Shown piece after piece: positions 28,520 to 36,669 of a stretch of DNA of 64,000 nucleotides (position 1 is the first letter of the stretch; every line of letters starts with the position of its first letter). Below the pieces are notes generated by a model. It worked only from the letters and a program-made list of their open reading frames with translations. It made no database searches and was not told where the DNA came from. This DNA is from Oscillospiraceae bacterium (GTDB lineage: Bacteria > Bacillota > Clostridia > Oscillospirales > Oscillospiraceae), in NCBI GenBank assembly GCA_015067435.1, contig SVMM01000006.1:1-64000 (forward strand). The letters are read 5' to 3'. Both the position numbers and the translations under genes were made by a program.

Positions 28520-29745
28520 AGGCTGTGAGAAATTTCCCCCGCGCCGTCGTCACGCCCAAGGGGGCGCGCTGGGTCGACGGCGGACACCCGTGGATCTACG
28601 AGGGCGAGGTCATCCGCGTCGAGGGCGAGCCGGAGAACGGCGCGCTGGTGGACGCCGTGACCGAGCGGGGCAAGTACCTCGGCACGGGCTTTTTGAGCGC
28701 GCGGAGCAAAATCCGCGTGCGCCTCGTCTCCCGCAACGCCAACGACGTCTTTGACGAGGCGTTCTGGCGGCGGCGCATCCGCTGGGCGTGGGAGTACCGC
28801 AAGGCGGTCATGGGGGCGGACGTCTCCTGCTGCCGCGTCGTCTTCGGCGAGGCGGACGGCTTCCCCGGCCTGACCGTGGACCGCTTCAACGACCTGCTGG
28901 TCACACAGACGCTCTCCGCCGGGATGGAGCGGCTCAAGCCGACGCTGTTCCCGCTGCTCGTCGACGTGCTGCGCGCCGACGGCGCGGAGATCGCGGGCAT
29001 TTTCGAGCGCAACGACGTCGCGCTGCGCGAGCGCGAGGGGCTTGCGCAGGGCAAGGGCTGGTTTGCGCTCGATGGGCTGCCCGCGCCGGAGAGCCCCGTC
29101 ACCGAGATCTGCGAAAACGGCGTATACTACGCCGTCGACGTGGAGAACGGGCAGAAGACCGGCTACTTCCTCGACCAGAAGTACAACCGCCGCGCGGTGG
29201 CGCAGCTCGCCGCCGGACGGCGCGTGCTCGACTGCTTCACGCACACAGGCTCGTTCGCGCTCAACGCCGCGAAGGGCGGCGCGGAGGGCGTGACCGCGGT
29301 GGACGTGTCCGCGAGCGCGATCGAGGCGGCGCGCGCCAACGCCGTGCGCAACGGCCTCGACGACCGGATGGCGTTTCTGTGCACGGATGTGTTCGACCTG
29401 CTGCCCCGTCTGGAGGAGCAGGGGCACAAGGATTTCGATTTCATCATCCTCGACCCGCCCGCGTTCACCAAATCCCGCGACACGGCGGACAGCGCGGAGC
29501 GCGGCTACAAGGAGATCAACCTGCGTGCGATGCGGCTGCTGCCCCGCGGGGGCTATCTCGCCACGGCGTCGTGCAGCCATTTCATGCCCGCCGAGCGCTT
29601 CGAGCGGCTGCTGCGCGCCGCCGCGCGGGACGCGAAAGTCGAGCTGCGTCAGATCGAGGCGCGAGCGCAGTCGCCGGATCACCCGATCCTGTGGAACGTG
29701 CCGGAGACGGATTACCTCAAGTTCTATCTCTTTCAGGTCGTATAA
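28516..29745 (+). CDS. RlmI-type class I SAM-dependent rRNA methyltransferase
   Basis: Predicted 23S rRNA cytosine-C5 methyltransferase of the RlmI/YccW type. An N-terminal PUA domain (about 1-75, including GGHPWIYEGEV) recognises RNA, a central EEHD-like region follows, and the C-terminal Rossmann domain has motif I VLDCFTHTGSFALNA, ILDPPAFTKS (motif IV) and SCSHFM (motif VI with the catalytic Cys). The 409 residues match the family. It is translationally coupled to the DUF2461 gene and ends at a strong terminator. Confidence 0.88.
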   Translation: MKAVRNFPRAVVTPKGARWVDGGHPWIYEGEVIRVEGEPENGALVDAVTERGKYLGTGFLSARSKIRVRLVSRNANDVFDEAFWRRRIRWAWEYRKAVMGADVSCCRVVFGEADGFPGLTVDRFNDLLVTQTLSAGMERLKPTLFPLLVDVLRADGAEIAGIFERNDVALREREGLAQGKGWFALDGLPAPESPVTEICENGVYYAVDVENGQKTGYFLDQKYNRRAVAQLAAGRRVLDCFTHTGSFALNAAKGGAEGVTAVDVSASAIEAARANAVRNGLDDRMAFLCTDVFDLLPRLEEQGHKDFDFIILDPPAFTKSRDTADSAERGYKEINLRAMRLLPRGGYLATASCSHFMPAERFERLLRAAARDAKVELRQIEARAQSPDHPILWNVPETDYLKFYLFQVV

Positions 29746-29762
29746 AGCATCAAAGATATGCA

Positions 29763-29796
29763 GCGCCCCCGTCCGGAGACGGGGGCGCGTTTTTGT
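29763..29796 (+). terminator. Terminator after the RlmI-type gene
   Basis: Eleven-bp GC-rich arms (29763-29773 and 29778-29788) with a CGGA loop, then GTTTTTG. It lies between this gene and the convergent diguanylate cyclase gene. Confidence 0.9.
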
Positions 29797-29816
29797 TTTG
29801 TCGTTCGCGCGGGCGG

Positions 29817-31217
29817 TCAGCGCGTCTCCCCGTCGGGGAGGGCGGCGGACGCCGCCGCCGCGGCGAGGGCGGGGGCAAAGAACTCGACGCCGCAGCGCCC
29901 GTGCTCCTTGACCTGATAGAGCGCGAGGTCCGCGTCCTTGACGATGCTGCCCGTGCTGCCCTCGTGCTCGCTGCCGAACGCGACGCCGACGCTGACGGAG
30001 ATGGGCGGCAGATCGTTCGTGGGGTTGAGCAGCTTGTTGTTGATGCGCTCGACCTTGCCGCGGATCAGATCCCTGAGCTGCGGCCCGCAGTCCACCATGA
30101 TCGTCGCAAACTCGTCGCCGCCGATACGGCAGATGTGGTCGTTGGAGCGGAAGCTGTCCTTGAGCACGTGCGCGATGTTCGCGAGCACCCGGTCGCCCAT
30201 ATCGTGGCCGTAGGTGTCGTTGATGTGCTTGAATTTGTCCACGTCGATCAGCAGCAGCGCGGACGTCTGCATCTCCTCGCCCTTGAGGAGGTTGTCGTAG
30301 CCCACGCGGTTATAGAGCCCCGTCAGCTTGTCGTGCGACGCCGAATACGCGAGGTCGCTGGTCTTCTTCTGGCTCGCCTCGAACATGTTGTTGTAGGTGA
30401 CGGCGAGGTATCGGAACTCATAGGCGCCGGAGAGCGGGAGCGGCTGTTCCGTGCGGATGTTCAATATGCCCTTCATCAGCGGGTTGATGATGAGGAACGA
30501 GTTCATCATGATGACGAGCGCGAAGAGCATGATGAGCGCGAAGACCAGCAGCCGCTGCGTTTCCAGCAGATAGTGCATCCGGTTCATCGTCTCCGAGCGC
30601 TGATCCCGGGATTCGTCCTCGATCTCCTGAATGAAGTTGCGCAGGTCCGCGTCGAGCGCCTCCTTCTTTTCGCGGTATTCCCGGTTGAGCAGGATCTGCA
30701 TGGCGCGCGTCTGCTTTCCCTCCGCCTTGAGGGTCGCGTCGCGCGCGAGCATCGTCACCTCCTGGATCTCGGCGGGGAACTCGTCGAGGTCGTAATTGTT
30801 GGCGGAGACGACCAGACGCATGGCATAGCGCTCCAGCGACATCAGCGCCTCCGACTGCTTCATGGCGTCCTCCAGCATATCGTAGGAACTGGCGCCCTTG
30901 AGCGCCGCCATGGCCGCTTCGCGGCGGCGGGTCACGTTCAGCTCGACAAAATAATTCTCGATGTACTTCTTTTCACCCGTTGACACAAAGTTCCGCGTCT
31001 GCTCGGAGAGGTAGTCCGTCGCCTCCATGATGCTCGTGGCGCTGTGCTCCCACGAAATGTAGTTCTCCGTCGCCTCGTTCGAAATCTGAAAGCCGTTCAT
31101 CGTGCGGTAGGTCGCGTAGATCAGCAGCACTGAAAGCACCGCCGCGATCCCCGCTGCGATGTAATTGAGCTTACCGAGCGGCAGCCCGTTATTGTCCGGC
31201 TTGATCGTAAAGTGCAT
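29817..31217 (-). CDS. Membrane diguanylate cyclase with extracytoplasmic helical sensor domain (DGC1)
   Basis: Predicted to make cyclic-di-GMP from GTP. TM1 (about 17-36) and TM2 (about 221-243) flank a ~180-residue all-helical extracytoplasmic domain with the pattern LSEQTRNFVSTGE. A short cytoplasmic linker leads to the GGDEF domain (active-site motif RIGGDEF near residue 365). An RSND inhibitory I-site lies five residues before the motif, so product inhibition is likely. It starts at the ATG at 31217, with GGAGG upstream. It lies 47 bases after a solute-binding lipoprotein gene and is probably co-transcribed with it. The same sensor fold occurs in the cyclase at 39760-41136. 466 residues. 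Confidence 0.88.
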   Translation of the reverse strand: MHFTIKPDNNGLPLGKLNYIAAGIAAVLSVLLIYATYRTMNGFQISNEATENYISWEHSATSIMEATDYLSEQTRNFVSTGEKKYIENYFVELNVTRRREAAMAALKGASSYDMLEDAMKQSEALMSLERYAMRLVVSANNYDLDEFPAEIQEVTMLARDATLKAEGKQTRAMQILLNREYREKKEALDADLRNFIQEIEDESRDQRSETMNRMHYLLETQRLLVFALIMLFALVIMMNSFLIINPLMKGILNIRTEQPLPLSGAYEFRYLAVTYNNMFEASQKKTSDLAYSASHDKLTGLYNRVGYDNLLKGEEMQTSALLLIDVDKFKHINDTYGHDMGDRVLANIAHVLKDSFRSNDHICRIGGDEFATIMVDCGPQLRDLIRGKVERINNKLLNPTNDLPPISVSVGVAFGSEHEGSTGSIVKDADLALYQVKEHGRCGVEFFAPALAAAAASAALPDGETR

Positions 31218-31264
31218 GGCTTACCCTCCGTAAACGTGCGATGGGGCCGCGGGGGCGGCGGCGG

Positions 31265-32725
31265 TCAGTCCGCAATCAGGCTGCCCGCCACCTTGATCGC
31301 CTCGTCGGCGCGCTGCTTGGCGTTCTTCATTGCCTGCTCGGCGGTCGGCGTCTCGCCGGAGAGGAAGCCCTGCCACTCCTCCCAGACGATCTCCTTGATC
31401 TCGTCGTCGTGCCCGCTGACATAGCCTGTGGCGCCGGCGGAGAAGCGGTCGACCTGCTGGAACAGGATCGTCAGAGAGTCAAGGTTGACCGCGCCGTGGG
31501 CGTTGGCGGACACGATGTCCAGAATATCCTGCGTGTTGTTGCCGCTCCACATCGGATAGCGCGCGGCGAGGATGATCGGGTTCATGCCGCCCATGATGTA
31601 CCAGCGCGTGAACTCGCAGGCGGCCTTCTTGTTCTCACAGCTCGACGAGATGCTGATATAATCGCCGCTGTAGGACTGGTTCGCCTGATCCTTGTACGCG
31701 GCGTACTCCTCGCTCGGCACCGGGAAGGGAACCATCGCCGTGACGAAATCATGCGGATACGACGTGGTGTCCATGGCGAGGCGGAGCTGGGAGTAGAGGG
31801 CGAAGATCGCGCAGTTGCCGGTGAGGTACTCCGTCTTGACGGTATCCTTCTTCCCCGCGAGGTCCTCCTCCAGCGGAAGCGCCCAGCCCTCGTCAAACGA
31901 ATCCTTGATGAGCTGCAGGCCCTCGATCCAGACGGGGTTGTCCAGATTGGTCTTGCTCACGGTCTCGTCGGTGAAGTAGCAGTTCGGCGTCAGGACGCTG
32001 GAGACGTAACCGAGCTTCGAGGCGTAATCAAAGCCGAGGCCCCAGCACACGGCGTATTTGCCGGTCTTCTCGTGCAGCTTGCGGCAGGCGTCGCGGAACT
32101 CGTCGTACGTCCAGCCGTGCAGGGGAAGCGGCACGCCCGCCTCCTCAAAGGCGTCCGTGTTGATCATGATGCCGCCCTTGTTGTCGAACTTCGTGGGAAG
32201 GCCCCAGACGGTGCCGTCCTCGCGGATGTAATCCGCCGCCGTGTTCGCGCCCAGCTCCTTCGCCACGTCAAAGCCGATGGACTTGAGATAGCCGCTGTAG
32301 TCATAGAGCATCCCCGCCTCGCCGCGGCTGTAGAGCCTGTCGCGGCTGCCGTAGCCGATGAACACATCGACAAAGGTGCCCGTGAGCAGCTGGGTATCGA
32401 GCTGGAGATTGCCGTCCGAGTCGTTGGAATACTTGTTGAACACGACCTCCACGCCCTTGTCGGCATACTCCGCGTTAAAGTTGTCCACCATCTGCTGATA
32501 GCCGTACTCCGGCTGGATGCCGCAGTAGAAATTCAGCGTGACCTTTTTCCCGTCGTCGGTGCCGAACCAGTTGGGGTCGTTGGCGTAGTCCACGGTCTGC
32601 GTCGCCGGTTCGTTGGCGCCGCCGGGCTGCGGGGTGTCCGTGCCCCCTCCCCCCTGGCAGCCCGCCAGAAGGCCCGCAAGCATGACCGCGGTCAAAAGCA
32701 GCGCAATGGTTTTCCTGCGTTTCAT
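31265..32725 (-). CDS. Extracellular solute-binding lipoprotein (sugar-ABC type), orphan
   Basis: Family 1 solute-binding protein with a lipoprotein signal (LAGLLAGCQGGGG). The mature part has the class I/II sugar-binding pattern (LNFYCGIQPEYGYQQ; FTRWYIMGGMNP). The 486 residues fit oligosaccharide-binding proteins. No permease gene is nearby. Instead, the downstream gene 47 bases away is a diguanylate cyclase, and a multi-use sugar-ABC ATPase lies about 1 kb away on the other strand. It may feed a distant permease or act as the ligand sensor for the cyclase. The start is taken as the ATG at 32725, with GGAGGAG 6 bases upstream; a GTG just before it is possible. Confidence 0.87.
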   Translation of the reverse strand: MKRRKTIALLLTAVMLAGLLAGCQGGGGTDTPQPGGANEPATQTVDYANDPNWFGTDDGKKVTLNFYCGIQPEYGYQQMVDNFNAEYADKGVEVVFNKYSNDSDGNLQLDTQLLTGTFVDVFIGYGSRDRLYSRGEAGMLYDYSGYLKSIGFDVAKELGANTAADYIREDGTVWGLPTKFDNKGGIMINTDAFEEAGVPLPLHGWTYDEFRDACRKLHEKTGKYAVCWGLGFDYASKLGYVSSVLTPNCYFTDETVSKTNLDNPVWIEGLQLIKDSFDEGWALPLEEDLAGKKDTVKTEYLTGNCAIFALYSQLRLAMDTTSYPHDFVTAMVPFPVPSEEYAAYKDQANQSYSGDYISISSSCENKKAACEFTRWYIMGGMNPIILAARYPMWSGNNTQDILDIVSANAHGAVNLDSLTILFQQVDRFSAGATGYVSGHDDEIKEIVWEEWQGFLSGETPTAEQAMKNAKQRADEAIKVAGSLIAD

Positions 32726-32803
32726 CACAAACTCCTCCCGTGTACATCCATTCTCCGACTGGCATATCCGCCAAAAGAAAACAATCCTGATTATGATTTT
32801 TGT

Positions 32804-32832
32804 ATTATATTACGAACCGAAAAGAAAATCAA
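32804..32832 (-). promoter_or_regulatory. Sigma-A promoter of the binding-protein/DGC1 operon
   Basis: Minus strand TTGATT (32827-32832), a 17-base spacer and TATAAT (32804-32809), about 78 bases before the ATG at 32725. Confidence 0.75.
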
Positions 32833-32871
32833 GGGGATGGCGCAAGCGGGCGAAAGACGGCGCAAGCGTGC

Positions 32872-32899
32872 AAAAAGGCCGGGGATGTCACTCCCCGGC
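32872..32899 (-). terminator. Terminator overlapping the HD-protein stop codon
   Basis: Eight-bp arms (32878-32885 and 32892-32899) with a six-base loop and, on the minus strand, five T at 32872-32876. The stop codon of the HD gene lies within the loop and stem. Confidence 0.8.
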
Positions 32900-33451
32900 G
32901 TCAATTTTTTTCAGGGTATCGGCAAGGATCTCGTTCCTCAGCGCGGTCAGCCACGCGGAAAAGGCGACGGTGTCGAAAGCGTAGGTCTTGTTCAGCTCGT
33001 ATTCGTTCTCCGCCCATGTCCCGATGGGGGACTCGTTGTGCTGGATCAGCGCCTCCAGCTTGTCCAGCGCCTTGTAGAGCTTCGCCTCCGGCGTCTGCTG
33101 CGCGTCCATCTCGTCGTACAGCGCGTTCATCCGCGCCGAGAGCTCCGCGGGCATGGCGTTGACCCATTTCCGCAGCAGCGAGTCCTCGGTCTCGCGGTCG
33201 CCGTCCGTCTTGACAAACGTGGGGATGTCGCCCGTGAAGCACTCGCCGAGGTCGTGCACAAGGCACATGTCCACCACCCGGTCGACGTCCAGCTCCGGAA
33301 ACTCCCCGCGCAGGAAAAACGCCATCAGGGAGACGCGCCAGCTGTGCTCCGCGACGCTCTCCGTCCGGCCCTTTGACGTCGTGCAGTGACGGGGCGTGTC
33401 CTTCAGCCGCTCGGCGACGTGCAGGAGCTCCAGATACTCTCTCGCGTTCAT
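32888..33451 (-). CDS. HD-domain hydrolase (YfbR/HDDC2-like)
   Basis: Soluble 187-residue HD-superfamily phosphohydrolase; the closest recognised group is the YfbR/HDDC2 5'-deoxynucleotidase-like family. Metal-binding residues are in ESVAEHSWRVSL (His near 34) and the HD pair in CLVHDLGE (near 66-69); a distal Asp lies in LDKLEALIQH. Family members dephosphorylate deoxynucleoside monophosphates. The ATG at 33451 follows AAGGAGG. It is a single-gene unit with its own promoter and terminator. Confidence 0.85.
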   Translation of the reverse strand: MNAREYLELLHVAERLKDTPRHCTTSKGRTESVAEHSWRVSLMAFFLRGEFPELDVDRVVDMCLVHDLGECFTGDIPTFVKTDGDRETEDSLLRKWVNAMPAELSARMNALYDEMDAQQTPEAKLYKALDKLEALIQHNESPIGTWAENEYELNKTYAFDTVAFSAWLTALRNEILADTLKKIDAGE

Positions 33452-33484
33452 CGCGTGTCCTCCTTGTTCGATTCAATTGTTCTT

Positions 33485-33514
33485 ATTATAGCAGACGGCG
33501 GCGGCAAATTGCAA
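33485..33514 (-). promoter_or_regulatory. Sigma-A promoter of the HD-hydrolase gene
   Basis: Minus strand TTGCAA (33509-33514), an 18-base spacer and TATAAT (33485-33490), 33 bases before the ATG. Confidence 0.7.
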
Positions 33515-33572
33515 CACAATTGTCCTGTTTTGCCGCTGCTTGTACATTTGTCGGATTTTACGCAATTTTCGC

Positions 33573-33602
33573 TGGACAGATGCCGTATTACTGTGGTAGA
33601 CT
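33573..33602 (+). promoter_or_regulatory. Possible promoter of the sugar-ABC ATPase gene
   Basis: TGGACA (33573-33578), an 18-base spacer and TAGACT (33597-33602). Both hexamers are one or two bases from consensus. Use of this promoter would give a leader of about 190 bases. Confidence 0.4.
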
Positions 33603-33673
33603 GATGCAAGCAGGCTTCCCCATATTTTCATGGCGGCGCGCCACTCCACATCCTTGGCGCGGCGTACAGCAAA

Positions 33674-33681
33674 GAAGGAGG
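33674..33681 (+). promoter_or_regulatory. Displaced Shine-Dalgarno sequence
   Basis: GAAGGAGG at near-ideal complementarity to 16S rRNA, but with no start codon 5-12 bases downstream. The next usable in-frame start for the ATPase is 116 bases away, and no good Shine-Dalgarno lies directly before it. If the 107 bases at 33691-33797 were absent, the spacing to the ATG would be 9 bases. Confidence 0.6.
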
Positions 33682-33797
33682 AAAACAACCGCAGACCGGC
33701 GGTGCGGCAGCGTGGAGACCTGCCGTAAAGCGGTCCGTCCCTTTGCGGACGGCCGCGAGGCTTCGCGCGCGGAGGCGGCGGGGCCGCGGTCAGAATC

Positions 33798-34976
33798 ATG
33801 GCAGAGGTACAACTCAAAAACATCAAGAAGATCTATCCCCACGCGCCCGGAGAAGGCAAGAAAAAGAAGAAAAAGGCCGCAGAGGAAGAAAAGAAGATCA
33901 ACCTTCAGGTCACGGACGAGGGCGTGGTCGCGGTGCAGGCGTTCAACCTCGACATCGCGGACAAGGAGTTCATCGTGCTCGTCGGCCCGTCGGGCTGCGG
34001 CAAGTCCACGACGCTGCGCATGGTGGCGGGACTAGAGGAGATCACCGACGGCGAGCTCTACATCGACGGCAAGCTGATGAACGACGTGGCGCCGAAGGAT
34101 CGCGACATCGCGATGGTGTTCCAGAGCTACGCGCTCTATCCGCACATGACGGTGCGCGAGAACATGGAATTTCCGCTCAGGCTGCGCAAGATGAGCGCGG
34201 CGGAGATCAAGGAGCGCGTGGATCACGCGGCGGAGACGCTGGGCATCACGCAGTACCTCGACCGCAAGCCGAAGGCGCTTTCGGGCGGCCAGCGCCAGCG
34301 TGTCGCTATCGGGCGCGCGATCGTGCGCGAGCCGAAGGTCCTGCTGATGGACGAGCCGCTTTCCAACCTCGACGCAAAGCTGCGCAACCAGATGCGCGCG
34401 GAGATCATCAAGCTGCGCAAGCAGATCAACACGACGTTCATTTACGTCACGCACGACCAGGTGGAGGCGATGACGCTGGGCGACCGGATCGTCATCATGC
34501 GCGACGGCTACATCCAGCAGATCGGGACGCCGCAGGAGGTGTTCAACCACCCGAAGAACCTGTTTGTGGCGGGTTTCATCGGCACGCCGCAGATGAACTT
34601 CTTCCCGAACGCGAAGCTGCTGCGCGAGGGCGGCGCCTACAGCGTGGAGCTGCTGGGCCACAAGATCGCGCTGACGGACGCGCAGAACGCGGCGCTCGCC
34701 GCGAAGGACGTCGGCGAAACGGACATCATCGCGGGCGTGCGTCCGGTGCACATGACCATCGGCGGCGAGGGCATCGAGGCGACGGTGGACGTGAGCGAGA
34801 TGATGGGCTCGGAGCTGCATCTGCACATGAGCGCGGGCGGTCAGGACGTGGTCGCCGTGGTGCCGACGACGGCGCTGGAGGGCGGCACGGTGGAGAGCGG
34901 AAACGCAGTGAAGTTCAACTTCCAGCCGAGCCTGCTCCACATCTTCGACGCGAAAACCGAAGAAAATCTGCTGTAA
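33798..34976 (+). CDS. ugpC: Sugar ABC transporter ATP-binding protein (UgpC/MsmK type)
   Basis: ATPase that energises carbohydrate ABC importers, often shared among several permeases. It has Walker A GPSGCGKS (near residue 58), signature LSGGQRQR (near 160), Walker [25 protein letters not shown], and a C-terminal TOBE/MalK regulatory domain (about 265-385). An unusual Lys/Glu-rich insert (about residues 15-34) interrupts the N-terminal strand. 392 residues. The only usable start is the ATG at 33798, because an in-frame stop lies at 33726. No permease gene is adjacent, which fits a multitask ATPase. Confidence 0.92.
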   Translation: MAEVQLKNIKKIYPHAPGEGKKKKKKAAEEEKKINLQVTDEGVVAVQAFNLDIADKEFIVLVGPSGCGKSTTLRMVAGLEEITDGELYIDGKLMNDVAPKDRDIAMVFQSYALYPHMTVRENMEFPLRLRKMSAAEIKERVDHAAETLGITQYLDRKPKALSGGQRQRVAIGRAIVREPKVLLMDEPLSNLDAKLRNQMRAEIIKLRKQINTTFIYVTHDQVEAMTLGDRIVIMRDGYIQQIGTPQEVFNHPKNLFVAGFIGTPQMNFFPNAKLLREGGAYSVELLGHKIALTDAQNAALAAKDVGETDIIAGVRPVHMTIGGEGIEATVDVSEMMGSELHLHMSAGGQDVVAVVPTTALEGGTVESGNAVKFNFQPSLLHIFDAKTEENLL

Positions 34977-34987
34977 CCATCAATCAT

Positions 34988-35035
34988 GCAAGGGTCGAAC
35001 GCCGTGTCGGAGGGAGCACGGCGTTCGATCCTTGC
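34988..35035 (+). terminator. Long hairpin after the sugar-ABC ATPase gene
   Basis: Nineteen-bp arms (34988-35006 and 35017-35035) with one G-U pair and a 10-base loop, 12 bases after the stop. There is no clear T run afterwards, so it is either a weak terminator or a 3'-end protecting structure. Confidence 0.6.
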
Positions 35036-35069
35036 GCACCGTTATACGATAATATATTAAGGAGATACT

Positions 35070-36647
35070 ATGAAGATCCTGTTCAAAAACGGCACGATCT
35101 ACGACGGGACCGGCGCAAAGCCCTATGCAGGCAGCGTGCTCATCGAGGATGACCGCATCGCCGCAGTGGGCGACGTACCGGAGGACGGAGCGGACAAGGT
35201 CGTGGACGCCGGCGGCTGCCAGATCTGCCCCGGCCTGATCGACGCGCACTCGCACAACGACTTTTTCTACGACCGCGAGGACGCGGAGAAGTATTTCAAG
35301 CCCTTTTTGGAGCAGGGCATCACCACGCAAATCACCGGCAATTGCAGCTTCTCCCCCTTCGGCATGGACGCGGACACGCCCTACCGCGACAAGCTGGGCG
35401 GCGGATTGTTCGACACGCTGCACCCCGGCAGCTTCGCCGCGTTCAAGGAGCGCGCGCGTGGGAAGCTCTACGTCAACCTCGTGCCGCTGATCGGGCAGGG
35501 CTCCGTGCGCGCGGGCATCGCGGGTTACGATCCGACGCCGTTCACGCCGGAGCAGATCGAGCGCGAGCTCGGCTATGTCCGCGAGGCGATGGAGGGCGGC
35601 GCGTTCGGCGGCTCCTTCGGCTTCATGTACGAGCCGGACCGCTACGCCAGGCAGGACGAGATCGTCGCCTTTGCCAAAGAGATCGCGAAGTACGACGGCA
35701 TCGTCACCATCCATCCGCGCGCCTGCTCCATCGTCAGCGCCGACTATCCGCTCTTCACCAAAAAGTCGCATCTGGAGATGGGGCTGGACGAGGCGGTGGA
35801 CATCATGCACCGCGCCGGCTGCCGTCTGGAATACAGCCACCTGATCTTCACCGGCCAGCGTAGCTGGAAGCTGCTGGACAAGATGCTCGCCACCTTCCGC
35901 CGCGAGACGGCGCAGGGCAACCCCCTCGCCTTCGACAACTACGCCTTCCACTACGGCGCGTCGGTCATCACGGTCGTGTTCCCGGAGTGGTACGCGCAGC
36001 TCTCGAAGGAGGACGCGGCAAAGCCCGTCAACCGTCTCAAGCTGCAGGCGACGATCCTGATGTACCGCAAGGTGCTGGGCATCGACTGGGACGACATGGT
36101 GGTCGCCTACATCTCCGACGAGCACCCGGAGTATGAGGGGAAGACCATCCCGCAGTGCGCCGCGGAGGAGGGGCTGTCCAACCTCGATATGTACCTCAAG
36201 CTGGTCGACCTCTCCGACCGCGCGGGCAGCATCTACCTCGGCAAATACTACAACGACGAGATCGTCCAGCGTCTGATGGACGACGAGCTCTCCATTTTCA
36301 TGACGGACGCGTGGGTGGAGGACAAGGGCCTGCAAAACATCGCCGCGTTCCAGACCTTCCCGCAGTTCTTCGTGCTTGCGAAGCGCTACGGCATCCCCGC
36401 CGAGAAGATCGTGCGCAAGATGACCGGCGCCACCGCCGACCGCTTCGGCATCCCGGAGCGCGGCTATCTCAAGCCGGGGTACAAGGCGGATCTCACGGTG
36501 ATCGACCTCGCGCACATGCGCGTGGACGAGAAAAAGCCGGACGCGAAGCCCGGCGGCATCGTCCATGTCTACGTCAACGGCGTCGCCGCGGTGGAAAACG
36601 GCGCATACGCGGGCGGCCGCGCGGGCGAGATCGTGTGCAAACGCTGA
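35070..36647 (+). CDS. D-aminoacylase-like amidohydrolase
   Basis: Amidohydrolase-superfamily TIM-barrel enzyme resembling N-acyl-D-amino-acid deacylases, which release D-amino acids from N-acyl forms. Metal-binding HSHND is near residue 62, TGNCSFSPFG follows near 90, further ligands are likely in TIHPRA (near 212) and EYSHLIF (near 253), and the catalytic Asp is in FMTDAWVED near 412. The C-terminal strand returns to the small beta domain (KPGYKADLTVIDL). 525 residues, in the family range. AAGGAG precedes the ATG. A zinc-ribbon membrane protein gene follows 22 bases later. The exact substrate (D-amino acid or peptide fragment) is unknown. Confidence 0.85.
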   Translation: MKILFKNGTIYDGTGAKPYAGSVLIEDDRIAAVGDVPEDGADKVVDAGGCQICPGLIDAHSHNDFFYDREDAEKYFKPFLEQGITTQITGNCSFSPFGMDADTPYRDKLGGGLFDTLHPGSFAAFKERARGKLYVNLVPLIGQGSVRAGIAGYDPTPFTPEQIERELGYVREAMEGGAFGGSFGFMYEPDRYARQDEIVAFAKEIAKYDGIVTIHPRACSIVSADYPLFTKKSHLEMGLDEAVDIMHRAGCRLEYSHLIFTGQRSWKLLDKMLATFRRETAQGNPLAFDNYAFHYGASVITVVFPEWYAQLSKEDAAKPVNRLKLQATILMYRKVLGIDWDDMVVAYISDEHPEYEGKTIPQCAAEEGLSNLDMYLKLVDLSDRAGSIYLGKYYNDEIVQRLMDDELSIFMTDAWVEDKGLQNIAAFQTFPQFFVLAKRYGIPAEKIVRKMTGATADRFGIPERGYLKPGYKADLTVIDLAHMRVDEKKPDAKPGGIVHVYVNGVAAVENGAYAGGRAGEIVCKR

Positions 36648-36669
36648 ACCGATACACAGGGAGAAAACG

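Larger units (their letters stand above)
33452..33797. other. 346-base divergent intergenic region upstream of the sugar-ABC ATPase
   Basis: Holds the HD-gene promoter (33485-33514, minus) and a weaker plus-strand promoter candidate (33573-33602). An excellent Shine-Dalgarno sequence, GAAGGAGG (33674-33681), is followed by AAAACAACC. A GC-rich stretch of about 107 bases (33691-33797) then carries two hairpins (arms near 33704-33710/33720-33726 and 33730-33740/33746-33756) and an in-frame stop at 33726, before the ATPase ATG at 33798. I see no gene in it. Confidence 0.7.
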
